From positions 37,051-101,050 of the forward strand of contig CAKQME010000010.1 of the NCBI GenBank assembly GCA_934254815.1: a stretch of 64,000 bases of DNA. Reading direction: 5' to 3'. Every line of letters starts with the position of its first letter. The stretch's first letter is position 1. The notes below the pieces were generated by a model. The model saw only the letters and a program-made list of their open reading frames with translations. It did no database searches and was not told the DNA's origin. The DNA comes from an uncultured Clostridia bacterium (GTDB lineage Bacteria > Bacillota > Clostridia > Christensenellales > Borkfalkiaceae). Shown piece by piece: positions 35,546 through 44,255 of this stretch. The position numbers were made by a program, and so were the translations under genes.

Positions 35546-37171
35546 ATGAAAAAAAGAAACTTTTTACTGATATTATTATCGGTAATAATGGCAACGGCGT
35601 TGGCGATACCCGCGTTTGCGGTATTTGCCGACACAAGCGACGCTATCTATGTTTTTTCGAATGGCGTTTATGATGGAACATTTGGCGGCGGTACGTCAAA
35701 CGAAGTAGCGACATTGGATAGTGGTAACAAAGTATGGCGAGCGGCGGGTAATTATAGTAACAATCGTTTGTTATTGACAAATAAAATAGACTTATCTGAA
35801 TTTGAAGATTCGTGTTTGTCGATTACTTATTCGACGACGGACTGCGCTTGGTCATCGGCTGAGGTGAGAATTCTTAACGCCGTAGGCGCTTACGGTGATT
35901 TTATGTGGTCAAAATATTCTTTAACAGTAGTAACAGACGGCTCGATTCAGGTCATAACTATTCCTATATCTTCGTTTGCCTTACATGATAAAACTTTCTG
36001 GGGTAATGATGTAACCGAGCCTTTCGATAAAACGGCAATAAGCGGTGTGGCTTTTAATTTCAGCGGTACGATTGATATTTCTGAAATAAAGTTTATATCA
36101 ATACAAAATATTCCGCTTATAGAAAAAGAAACTACGCCGACAAACGACAGTGATTGGAATTATGAATTACATATAACGAATACAAACAAAATAAATGTAG
36201 ATGATACTCTTGTATTTACATTTAAAGGCGCATTTGTAGATGGAAGCGGTGCTGTGGTGGCAAAAGCGTATTCGATTTATGTCGGAGAAAACCTTGTTAC
36301 AAGCGGAGTGGCACCTACGCCGAGTAGCGCTACGGATTCGGTTACAATCAGTTATACATTTACCGAAAGTTATGCCGCTGCCGATATTTATTTCAGATAT
36401 CAGTACGGTAATGCTAATCCTTGTACTTCTGTAATTTTAAAACGTGCCGGCAGCGAAGATAGCAAAACTAAAAAACTTAATTTCTACGACGAAAACGGTG
36501 AAATAATGTCTGAACTTTCTAATGTGGATTACAGCACTGCTGAAGAAAGCACTTTGCCGGAATATACATCGGACAACAAACTCGTTCTCGGTTGGAGAAT
36601 AGGCGACGAACTTTATCGCGCGGGTGGAAAAGTTTCAGCCGAGGTTATAAACGCTAACGACAGCGCGTATGCCGTTGCGATAGATTTTAAAACGTTAAGC
36701 GGCGCGTATTTCAGAATAGGCGAAACTGCCGGCGTTTCGGGAATACGTTTCGATACGACTTTCAACAGCAGCGATTATGAAGTGGTTAAAAACTTCGTTT
36801 CCGAGTTCGGAACATTGATTTTACCTACGGAGACTTTAAACGGCAAAGAAATTACGCTTGATAATTTCACTGTAGATAAAGATATTTTAAAGGTAAAATG
36901 TACTTCCGACGTAGCGAACAATACTTATTACGGGGCAATATTCAGCTTGAAAGAAGCGAACTATAACAGAGATTTTTCCGCGCGCGGATATATCACTGTA
37001 AAGTATTCTGATAACACAACCGAAACTTACTATTCGGGTGTGGTAGCTAATAGCTCGGTTGCATATATGGCTGATTACTATAAACAGAACAAAAGCGACG
37101 AATACAATAAATTAACCGACGCCCAGAAGAAAATAGTAGATGCGTACGCTGCAGCTTATACACAGGCGTAA
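35546..37171 (+). CDS. Secreted modular carbohydrate-binding-type protein, no catalytic domain
   Basis: A 541-residue secreted protein. Signal peptide (1-29), an N-terminal jelly-roll-like region (about 33-190), one copy of the shared 105-residue module (36121-36450; DWNYELHITNTNKINVDDTL ... IYFRYQYG), and the same C-terminal domain as the CE4-GH5 fusion (36469-37168; LNFYDENGEIMSELS ... SVAYMADYYK). No hydrolase motif is present, so it probably binds glycan at the cell surface or in the medium. It is 23 bp after the giant hydrolase and has an AGGAGG site. Parts of the gene use more AT-rich codons than its neighbours. Confidence 0.72.
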   Translation: MKKRNFLLILLSVIMATALAIPAFAVFADTSDAIYVFSNGVYDGTFGGGTSNEVATLDSGNKVWRAAGNYSNNRLLLTNKIDLSEFEDSCLSITYSTTDCAWSSAEVRILNAVGAYGDFMWSKYSLTVVTDGSIQVITIPISSFALHDKTFWGNDVTEPFDKTAISGVAFNFSGTIDISEIKFISIQNIPLIEKETTPTNDSDWNYELHITNTNKINVDDTLVFTFKGAFVDGSGAVVAKAYSIYVGENLVTSGVAPTPSSATDSVTISYTFTESYAAADIYFRYQYGNANPCTSVILKRAGSEDSKTKKLNFYDENGEIMSELSNVDYSTAEESTLPEYTSDNKLVLGWRIGDELYRAGGKVSAEVINANDSAYAVAIDFKTLSGAYFRIGETAGVSGIRFDTTFNSSDYEVVKNFVSEFGTLILPTETLNGKEITLDNFTVDKDILKVKCTSDVANNTYYGAIFSLKEANYNRDFSARGYITVKYSDNTTETYYSGVVANSSVAYMADYYKQNKSDEYNKLTDAQKKIVDAYAAAYTQA

Positions 37172-37192
37172 AAGTAAAGGAGTATTAAGATT

Positions 37193-37318
37193 ATGAAGAA
37201 ATATATAAAACCCGAATTAAAAGTCATCGAAGTAACCGACGTTATAAAAGTGTCTTACGGTCAGGTTGAAGACAACGGAATCAAGCTCGATTACGGAACG
37301 GACATATTCGATTTATAA
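37193..37318 (+). CDS. 41-residue KKYxKPELxVIEV-type peptide
   Basis: A small ORF (MKKYIKPELKVIEVTDVIKV, then a hydrophilic Asp/Gly-rich end) with an AAAGGAG site, 21 bp after the modular protein gene. Small proteins opening with KKYxxPExxxxxxxxxDVI are common beside secreted proteins and anaerobe surface loci, usually left unannotated; they are short, have no signal peptide and no known function. It could be a peptide precursor or a regulator of its neighbour. The 92-bp repeat array begins just after it. Confidence 0.6.
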   Translation: MKKYIKPELKVIEVTDVIKVSYGQVEDNGIKLDYGTDIFDL

Positions 37319-37763
37319 GCTTTACGACAACATTACTATAGTTAAACGGTGAGATATTTCGCTCACGTTTGTTAATGCTTTATGTCTTTCTGAACGAAGT
37401 GAAGAATCCCACCGAACAAGCGAATGTCCGAACTTATCAAATAGGATATTTCGCTTACGCTCGTTAATGCTTTATGTCTTTCTGAACGAAGTGAAGAATC
37501 CCACCGAACAAGCGAATGTCCGAACTTATCAAATGAGATATTTCGCTTACGCTCGTTAATGCTTTATGTCTTTCTGAACAAAGTGAAGAATCCCACCGAA
37601 CAAGCGAATGTCCTAACTTATCAAATGAGATATTTTACTCACGCTCGTTAATGCTTTATGTCTTTCTGAACGAAGTGAAGAATCCCATTGAACGAGCGAA
37701 TAACAGGTCTTTTTCGGACTTTTGCTAACGCGGTTGCCGTAAACCTTAATATAAAAATCTGCA
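37319..37763. repeat. Tandem array of a 92-bp repeat (37351-37700)
   Basis: About 3.8 copies with an exact period of 92 bp: GTTAATGCTTTATGTCTTTC starts at 37371, 37463, 37555 and 37647. Each unit contains GAAGAATCCCACCGAAC and GATATTTCGCTTACGCTCG, which can pair partly. Copies differ at only a few positions, so the expansion is recent. The unit matches the single 91-bp element at 7518-7608. No ORF; no CRISPR-like spacers. The bases 37701-37763 carry no clear signal. Confidence 0.9.
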
Positions 37764-37994
37764 ATGAAAAAACTTATAATAATGCTGCTTGTCCTAGTAG
37801 CGGTTCTGACTTTTGCATACTGCGCGGGCGGCGGAAAAAATTCGGAAGAAGAAAATTCGATAGATAACAGTTTATCCGAAACCGTCTCGGTTAAAGAAAG
37901 TAGTATCGACGACCCCTCGTCGAACGAAGACGGTAACTCGGAAAGTAAAAGCGACGGCGATATATGGATAGGACCTATTCCGCCGAAAGATTGA
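37764..37994 (+). CDS. Small putative lipoprotein with acidic Ser-rich tail
   Basis: A 76-residue ORF: hydrophobic N-terminus (MKKLIIMLLVLVAVLTFAYC) with a Cys at 20 but an atypical lipobox, then a low-complexity Ser/Glu/Asp tail. There is no obvious ribosome binding site. It looks like the signal and linker of the GH5 lipoprotein at 40587 without the enzyme, so it may be a remnant or a real small surface protein. Low confidence. Confidence 0.4.
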   Translation: MKKLIIMLLVLVAVLTFAYCAGGGKNSEEENSIDNSLSETVSVKESSIDDPSSNEDGNSESKSDGDIWIGPIPPKD

Positions 37995-38034
37995 AAACAT
38001 AAAAATTTAAGAAAAAAATAATAAGGAGTAAAGT

Positions 38035-40506
38035 ATGAAGAAAAAGAACTTTTTGCTGACCTTGTTGTCGGTAATAATGATTGCGGCGTTGGCTTTCCCC
38101 GTGTTTACGGCTCTTGCCGACGATGCGGGCGAAAGCGGTAAACCGACCGAAGTTACGCTTATAAACGACGAAAACGGCGTCGCCCCCACCGTTGACAGCA
38201 GTTGGACTAATTATGAGTTGCATATAACCAACACGGCGAAGATAAATAAAGGCGATACCCTTGAATTTATTTTTAAAGGCGCGTTTGTAAACGGAAAAGG
38301 CGAAGCGGTTGCAAAGGCTTATTCGATTTACGTCGGAACAAGCCTTGCTGCGAGCGGCTCAGCAACTATACCCGCGAACGCTGCCGACCCCGTAAAAATA
38401 ACTCATGTTCTCAACGAGAGCTATTATCCTGCGGATATTTATTTCAGATATCAGTACGGCGGCAAAAACCCGTGTACTTCGGCGGTTATCAGGCGCACGG
38501 GCGTGGAGGAAGTCGAAAAAAATAATTTCGCTTTGATAGAAGACGACGAACTCAATAACGAAACCAAAGGCGACGCGAAGATAACCGTTTCCGCCGATAA
38601 CGAAATTATCGTTACCGCAAAAGAAACCGTACAGGAGAGCGGAAATTATACTGCGAGAATAACCAAATTGAGTAAGAAAAGACTTACTGCCGCAATGTTC
38701 AACGAGGGCGTTATTACTTTCGATTATAAAACCACGCAAGTCGAATCGTTCGATCTGCGTTTGATGAACGACGGCGAGGGCGTTCAGTATGGCGAGTATT
38801 ACTACATAATGCTTCCCGTAAGCGTTACCGCCGACGGCGAGTGGCACACGGCGACCGTCAATATCTCCGAAGTTCTCGGTAAAACGATGAAAAGCACCTG
38901 GGGAGGAGATAAAAACGTAATGTTCGATACCGAAGCGTTGTCCGCCGTAGGTTTCGGACTTGATAAAGGAGTCGTTACGATTAAAAACGTAAAAGCTTCT
39001 TACGAAGATAAAAATCGTACTATAACCGGCTTGGAAATAGGCGGAAACGTAAAAACGGAATACGCTTCGGGCGATAAATTCGACGCAACCGATATGGAAG
39101 TTAAAATCGTGTTCAGCGACGGATTTAAATTGACTTGTTACGACTATACTTACGATAAAGACCTTGTTTTAAACAATACAATCGACAAAATGACGATCAG
39201 CTGGACTTATAAAGGCGAAACTTATACGGCTGATCTCGATATAACGGTTGCGTCGGAGTACAGAGAGCTTAAAATTAAAACTCCGCCGACGAAAACCGAG
39301 TATAAGGCGGGCGATAAATTCGACGTCGGCGGAATGGAGGTCGTTGCGGTAAAATTCGACGGAACAGAAATACCCGTAACCGACTATACTTATAACGCGG
39401 GAATGCTTGCGGGCGGTATAACCGAACTCGAAATAGAATATCTCGGCTTAAAAGCCAAAGTCGCCGTAACCGTTGCGGAATTTGAAAATAAACTTTCGCT
39501 TACCGAAAAGACTTTCGGTAAAGACGGCAAACCTAACTACGGCTGGACGGCTAAAGTGGCGAGTAAGGATCTTACTTCGCAGACTGAATACGATAAACTT
39601 ACCGACGATAAAAAATCGGCGTATACCGTAACCCCGAAAGACGATGACAAAGGATATTATATATCCGCTAAGTTTGATTCGAATAATTACGCTACGAGAA
39701 TTTTCGAATACGGAGTTGCCGATTATAAGTTGAGCGATCTCTATACCGAAATCGATTATAACGCGATGATCTCTATAACTTACAGAACGTCTTCGGTTTT
39801 CGATAAACCCGTAAATTTCGGTCTCGCCAATTTTTACGACTGGAATCTCGGTTTCCATTGCGCGGATATTTCGTCCTATATAATCTCCGACGGCGAGTGG
39901 CATACGATGTATTTCGATATCGGCAGCGTTTACGGCGCGATTGACGGAACGCTCTGGGGAGAAATGACAGGCGAAGTTAATTTCAACGAAATAGTAGGCT
40001 TTGCCGTTAAATCTCAGGCAACGGGCAGTCTCGATATAATCGACGTGTCAGTAAATTGGAACGGACCCGCAGGCGCGGCAAGCGCGGTGGACGTAACTCC
40101 GCCGGAATATACTTACGAGGGCGATATGACTATCAACGCGAAAGCGGGAGATCTCGCGCCTACGTTCGAAAACGAAAAGGCGATAGATAAAAACGACGGA
40201 GAAATCGCCGTTATAGTCGAATGGTCGCAAGGCGCGGTTACGGACGGAAAACTTAACGCCGGCACGCATAAAGTCAAGCTCTATGCTAAAGACGCGGCAG
40301 GCAATCAATGCGAAGCGTTCGTGATAACCGTAAACGTTGAAAAAGGCGAAACGCCTCCCGAATCGTCTGAGTCGGGCGAATCGTCGGGAAGCGAAAACGA
40401 AGAAAAGAAAGGCTGCTTCGGCTCTGTAAACGCCGTTTCGGTATCGCTTGTTCTTCTCGGCGCGGTTGCCGTTTATACGGCTATGAAAAAGAAAAAGGCA
40501 GAATAA
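38035..40506 (+). CDS. Surface-anchored multi-Ig/CBM-like protein, non-catalytic
   Basis: An 823-residue surface protein. Signal peptide (1-30); one shared module (38161-38497); a CBM-like beta sandwich (about 165-325); two bacterial Ig-like repeats sharing the form Y-A-S/G-GDKFD (VKTEYASGDKFDATDMEVKI and KTEYKAGDKFDVGGMEVVAV, about 330-480); a second CBM-like domain (485-690); an HYR-type Ig domain (TPPEYTYEGD...AKDAAGN); a Ser/Glu linker; a C-terminal membrane helix ending KKKKAE. No catalytic motif or sortase signal. Likely a glycan-binding or scaffold protein for the neighbouring enzymes. Confidence 0.75.
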   Translation: MKKKNFLLTLLSVIMIAALAFPVFTALADDAGESGKPTEVTLINDENGVAPTVDSSWTNYELHITNTAKINKGDTLEFIFKGAFVNGKGEAVAKAYSIYVGTSLAASGSATIPANAADPVKITHVLNESYYPADIYFRYQYGGKNPCTSAVIRRTGVEEVEKNNFALIEDDELNNETKGDAKITVSADNEIIVTAKETVQESGNYTARITKLSKKRLTAAMFNEGVITFDYKTTQVESFDLRLMNDGEGVQYGEYYYIMLPVSVTADGEWHTATVNISEVLGKTMKSTWGGDKNVMFDTEALSAVGFGLDKGVVTIKNVKASYEDKNRTITGLEIGGNVKTEYASGDKFDATDMEVKIVFSDGFKLTCYDYTYDKDLVLNNTIDKMTISWTYKGETYTADLDITVASEYRELKIKTPPTKTEYKAGDKFDVGGMEVVAVKFDGTEIPVTDYTYNAGMLAGGITELEIEYLGLKAKVAVTVAEFENKLSLTEKTFGKDGKPNYGWTAKVASKDLTSQTEYDKLTDDKKSAYTVTPKDDDKGYYISAKFDSNNYATRIFEYGVADYKLSDLYTEIDYNAMISITYRTSSVFDKPVNFGLANFYDWNLGFHCADISSYIISDGEWHTMYFDIGSVYGAIDGTLWGEMTGEVNFNEIVGFAVKSQATGSLDIIDVSVNWNGPAGAASAVDVTPPEYTYEGDMTINAKAGDLAPTFENEKAIDKNDGEIAVIVEWSQGAVTDGKLNAGTHKVKLYAKDAAGNQCEAFVITVNVEKGETPPESSESGESSGSENEEKKGCFGSVNAVSVSLVLLGAVAVYTAMKKKKAE

Positions 40507-40529
40507 AATCACTTAAAAACTGAGTTGAT

Positions 40530-40575
40530 AAGGCTGTCTGTACCCGGCTGACCAAGTGCAGACAGCCTTAATTTA
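40530..40575 (+). terminator. Hairpin after the Ig/CBM-like gene
   Basis: AAGGCTGTCTG (40530-40540) pairs with CAGACAGCCTT (40559-40569) across an 18-base loop, then an AT-rich tail. The T-tract is imperfect, so it may allow partial readthrough into the GH5 lipoprotein gene 18 bp downstream. Confidence 0.6.
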
Positions 40576-40586
40576 TAAAAGGGAAA

Positions 40587-41996
40587 ATGAAAAAGAGAAA
40601 TTTTTTATTGATTGTAATTTTGGTTTTGATACAGATATTTTCGGTTTCGTGTTCGTCCGGCGGAAATTCCGTTTCGGAAAGTCTTTCCGACGACGGATAT
40701 TCTGCTTCCGACGAAGAAACGTCGTCGGGCGGAAATCAATCGTCGGATACCCCCGCTCAGCCGAAAAAAGATTATTCTTCGCTCTCGTCGGTCGACTTCG
40801 TTCGGGAACTCGGCGTAGGCTGGAATATCGGCAACGCGTTCGAAAATAATTTAAGCGGCTACCCCGATACCGAGTACGCCAATTCGATTGTCGAAGAACT
40901 CGGCTTTACTAACCGCGAGATGTTTTGCGAAGTCAGAAATCAGCAGGATATCTACAGAGGCGCCGTAACTCAAAATACCATAGACGCGGTTTATGAAAAG
41001 GGCTTCAGAACAGTCCGTATACCCGTAAGCTGGTCAAACCATATGACGGCTAACGGAATTATACATAAGGAGTGGCTCGACAGAATAAAAGAAACGGTCG
41101 GCTATGTTTTCCGTCACGACGATATGTTCGCCATAATCAACATTATGGATACTCCGAATATAGGCGCGTACTATCTTGACGACGCTCATTATGAAAAGAC
41201 GAAAAGTCTTGTTATAAACGTATGGGAGCAATTAGCGGAAGCGTTTGCGGATTACGACGCGCGCCTGATTTTCGAAAATCTTAACGAGCCGTTGCACTCC
41301 GAGCTCGGCTGGGGTATGTCTCCGACGGTTAATCGTAACGAATACAGAGAATGTATAAAAAACCTTAACGAATATAATCGGCTTTACGTCGATATAGTTC
41401 GCGGACATAATTCCGAAAATAATAAAAACAGATTTTTGTCTGTTTGCGGTTACGGCAATATCGGCTATATGACTTACAGCGACGAGATAAACGCCGTCGC
41501 TCAGTTCGAAATGCCCGAAGATACGGCGAAAGATAAACTTCTGATGAATATACACGCATACAAACCCGACGGGTTTTCTTTCGGCAGGGATATGGAGTGG
41601 GATGAAAAAACCGACGAAAACAGTCCGTCGGGGATAAAAGCGATGTTTTCCGCGTTCGGTAAAAATTATACCGAAAAAGACGTCGGCGTTATAGTAAGCG
41701 AGTGGGGCAGCGTTTATAAAAGCGAACGCGGGCGTGACTCTTACAGAAAAAAACACGCCTGTTATTTCGTTAAAAACGCAACGGAAAACGGCGTATGTAC
41801 GGTCGTATGGGATAACGGCGCGAGAAGCGTTCCGTGGAGTACGGAATATTTCGGTTTTTTAAATCGCCATAAAGCCAGCGGACTTTACGGTAATATGACT
41901 AATATTTCCGGAGTGAAGTACGATAAAAACACATTATGGTTTTCCGAAAGCGTAATTCAGAGCATGTTCGACGGTTACGCCGCCGGGTTGGCTTAG
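40587..41996 (+). CDS. GH5 endoglucanase-type lipoprotein
   Basis: A 469-residue lipoprotein: signal peptide with lipobox SVSC (Cys22), an acidic Ser-rich linker (23-65), then a GH5 barrel: LGVGWNIGNAFE, FRTVRIPVSW, FENLNEPLHSE (acid/base Glu234), NIHAYKPDGFSF, VIVSEWGS (nucleophile Glu372) and TVVWDNG. Closest in form to cellulase-type GH5 enzymes acting on beta-1,4-glucans or mannans. Attached to the outer membrane leaflet, it would cut fibre at the cell surface. Ends at a repeat-derived terminator. Confidence 0.92.
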   Translation: MKKRNFLLIVILVLIQIFSVSCSSGGNSVSESLSDDGYSASDEETSSGGNQSSDTPAQPKKDYSSLSSVDFVRELGVGWNIGNAFENNLSGYPDTEYANSIVEELGFTNREMFCEVRNQQDIYRGAVTQNTIDAVYEKGFRTVRIPVSWSNHMTANGIIHKEWLDRIKETVGYVFRHDDMFAIINIMDTPNIGAYYLDDAHYEKTKSLVINVWEQLAEAFADYDARLIFENLNEPLHSELGWGMSPTVNRNEYRECIKNLNEYNRLYVDIVRGHNSENNKNRFLSVCGYGNIGYMTYSDEINAVAQFEMPEDTAKDKLLMNIHAYKPDGFSFGRDMEWDEKTDENSPSGIKAMFSAFGKNYTEKDVGVIVSEWGSVYKSERGRDSYRKKHACYFVKNATENGVCTVVWDNGARSVPWSTEYFGFLNRHKASGLYGNMTNISGVKYDKNTLWFSESVIQSMFDGYAAGLA

Positions 41997-42017
41997 AGTT
42001 TATTATATTAAAATTTT

Positions 42018-42128
42018 AATCGCTTATCCGGCGGGAAGTTTCGCATACGCTCAATAAGACATTTTTATAGTTTTCATGTCATTTCAACTTTGCGAAGAAT
42101 TACGCCTGATAAGCGATTGTTTTTTTTA
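42018..42128. terminator. Repeat-derived bidirectional terminator
   Basis: A diverged copy of the 92-bp element family (TTTCGCATACGCTCAATAAG and TGTCATTTCAACTTTGCGAA) enclosed by AATCGCTTATC (42018-42028) and GATAAGCGATT (42108-42118) and followed by TGTTTTTTTT. It separates the convergent GH5 and GH36 genes. Confidence 0.7.
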
Positions 42129-44255
42129 AACTCCGACTTGAGAAAATTCTATCAGGAAAGACCTGAAATCCGCGTCGGAACAGATATCTTCGGATAAACG
42201 GTATTTTTCAAACGGAATACCGATTGACAGAACCTCTCCGCTTATGATAAATTCGTCGTACACGTTCAGGTTTTTGTCGTATACGGTCGCCGTATATTTT
42301 TCCGTCGCGATAAGCCCTTTAAAAGTTATTCTGCGGTTTGAAACGCCGTTTTCGCGCCGACGCATTATAACGCTTGCCAAAGCTTTGTCCTTGCGGGGCG
42401 AAACGACTTCGAAACCGCATACAGAGTTTAAATTTCCCAATCTGAAAAATTCTCCGAACTGAATCAGCTCTCTGCGTTTTTTGTAAAACTCCGACATTTT
42501 CGCAGTATGTTTTATTTCGTCTGCCGTAAAATCCGAACAATCAAGTTCGTAACCGAAGTTGAACATACACGCGACGTTGAAACGGTTTTCTGCCGAAAAC
42601 GCTCTTTTCGTAAACGTGTTGGGCGAAGCCGAAAGATGAGCCGTCATACACGCTTGCGGATAACAAATCGAAGTGTTCGTCTGTATGTCCGTCCGAACGT
42701 CGGCGTCCGTATTGTCGCTCGTCCATATTTGCGGAAAGTAGCAGAGAATACCCAAATCGAATCTCGCCCCGCCTGCGGCGCAACCCTCGAATAAAATTTC
42801 TGGGTGGGCTTCCGTCAGGTTCTTCATTATTTCATAGAGTGAAAGAACGTATTTATAACAGTATTCTCCGATAAATACCGAGCTTGAATGGCAGTCGCTC
42901 ATAACGCGGTTGAAGTCCCATTTTATATACGCGGGTTTTGTAAGCGAAATTACGTTTTCAATGCTGTTTATTATAAAGTCTTTAACTTCGGGGCGCGTTA
43001 AATCGAGCATCATCTGATTCCTGTGCAGAAACGGTTTCTTGTTCGGAATAGACATGGCGTATTCGGGGTGAGTGCGGAAAAGTTCGCTGTCGGGCGAAAT
43101 CATTTCGGGCTCCATCCATATTCCGAAATCAAGCCCCAATGCTCGTATATCGTTGGATAATCGTTCTATGCCGCCTGTTTTTTCGGCGTAATCGTACCAA
43201 TCTCCGAGAGATGTTTTGTCATCGTTTCTGCGACCGAACCAGCCGTCGTCGAGAACGAATAGTTCCGCGCCCGCCTTTTTTCCGTTTCTCGCTATGTCGA
43301 GAATTTTTTCGCGCGTAAAGTCAAAACCGGTACCCTCCCAGTTGTTTATAACTATCGGGCGTTTTTTGTTTTGCCAACGTTTCGGTATTATGCGCTTGTT
43401 TATAAACGAATGTAAATTAAGCGAAAGCTCGTCTTCATTTGCGGCAAAAATCATAAGCGCTTCGGGCGCATAAAAACTTTCGCCCGCGTTAAGGCGATAT
43501 TCGAACGCAAAATCGTTTATTCCCGAAATTATTCTCGTCCGATTGAACGAGTCGGTTTCGTAAGACGTTTTGTGATTGCCCGAATACACGAGATTGAACG
43601 CAAATACACCGCTTTCGTTTTTTATCATCGAAAAAGGGTTGTGTTCCGCGCTCGAAGAGCCTGCAAGCGATTGATTTATAAATATTCCCGAAACAAGTTT
43701 TGTATCGTGGCGGTATCTTTCGCCTGCCCAGCACCCGTCGAAAGTGCTTGCCGTAAAGCCGCTTTGAGGTAAATCGAGTTGAAGAGAAGCGAATTTTTTT
43801 ATGGCGACAGGATTGTCTCCAAGATTTTTAATCGACGAACGCGCGGTAATAACGTCGCAGTCGCGGTAAACCGAGTAACTAATCGTAAGAAGAAGCTTGG
43901 CTCTTTCGTCGATAAATTCGAAAGTCAGCGTTTTTTCCGCGCCGACCGACGAGGGCAGGTCGGGTATATTCTTTTTGCCTTTGGTAACGGTCGCGCTTTT
44001 TAATACGAAATCGTTTGTAAACGAGTTGTCGGCATTGAATACGAGTATAGATTTGTCGCGATGGTCGTCGTCACCGAAGCAGGAAAAAAGTTTGTTTCTT
44101 AAATCGATATTTATATTGTCGTTTTTTATATACGTCGTATCGGGATAAACATCGCCCGTTTTTTTGCCGTAATACAGATATTCCGCGTTTTGCCCGTCGG
44201 AGATAAAGACAAGCGAAGTTTTGGGAGTATCTAATCTGTAAATCTTTTCGCTCAT
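42126..44255 (-). CDS. GH36 alpha-galactosidase
   Basis: A 709-residue cytoplasmic enzyme. The barrel shows NWEGTGFDFTREKIL, LFVLDDGWFGRRNDD, LGLDFGIWMEPEM, IKWDFNR (nucleophile Asp447) and TSDNTDA (acid/base Asp514). GH36 enzymes remove terminal alpha-galactose from raffinose-type sugars and galactomannan oligosaccharides. The ATG at 44255 overlaps the stop of the GH94 gene and has an AGGTGATC site, so it is translated after and coupled to it; upstream in-frame codons belong to GH94. Confidence 0.95.
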   Translation of the reverse strand: MSEKIYRLDTPKTSLVFISDGQNAEYLYYGKKTGDVYPDTTYIKNDNINIDLRNKLFSCFGDDDHRDKSILVFNADNSFTNDFVLKSATVTKGKKNIPDLPSSVGAEKTLTFEFIDERAKLLLTISYSVYRDCDVITARSSIKNLGDNPVAIKKFASLQLDLPQSGFTASTFDGCWAGERYRHDTKLVSGIFINQSLAGSSSAEHNPFSMIKNESGVFAFNLVYSGNHKTSYETDSFNRTRIISGINDFAFEYRLNAGESFYAPEALMIFAANEDELSLNLHSFINKRIIPKRWQNKKRPIVINNWEGTGFDFTREKILDIARNGKKAGAELFVLDDGWFGRRNDDKTSLGDWYDYAEKTGGIERLSNDIRALGLDFGIWMEPEMISPDSELFRTHPEYAMSIPNKKPFLHRNQMMLDLTRPEVKDFIINSIENVISLTKPAYIKWDFNRVMSDCHSSSVFIGEYCYKYVLSLYEIMKNLTEAHPEILFEGCAAGGARFDLGILCYFPQIWTSDNTDADVRTDIQTNTSICYPQACMTAHLSASPNTFTKRAFSAENRFNVACMFNFGYELDCSDFTADEIKHTAKMSEFYKKRRELIQFGEFFRLGNLNSVCGFEVVSPRKDKALASVIMRRRENGVSNRRITFKGLIATEKYTATVYDKNLNVYDEFIISGEVLSIGIPFEKYRLSEDICSDADFRSFLIEFSQVGV

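Noticed and set aside
37351..37700. CRISPR-like array
   Set aside because: The whole 92-bp unit repeats end to end without unique spacers, and no cas genes are present, so it is a tandem repeat.
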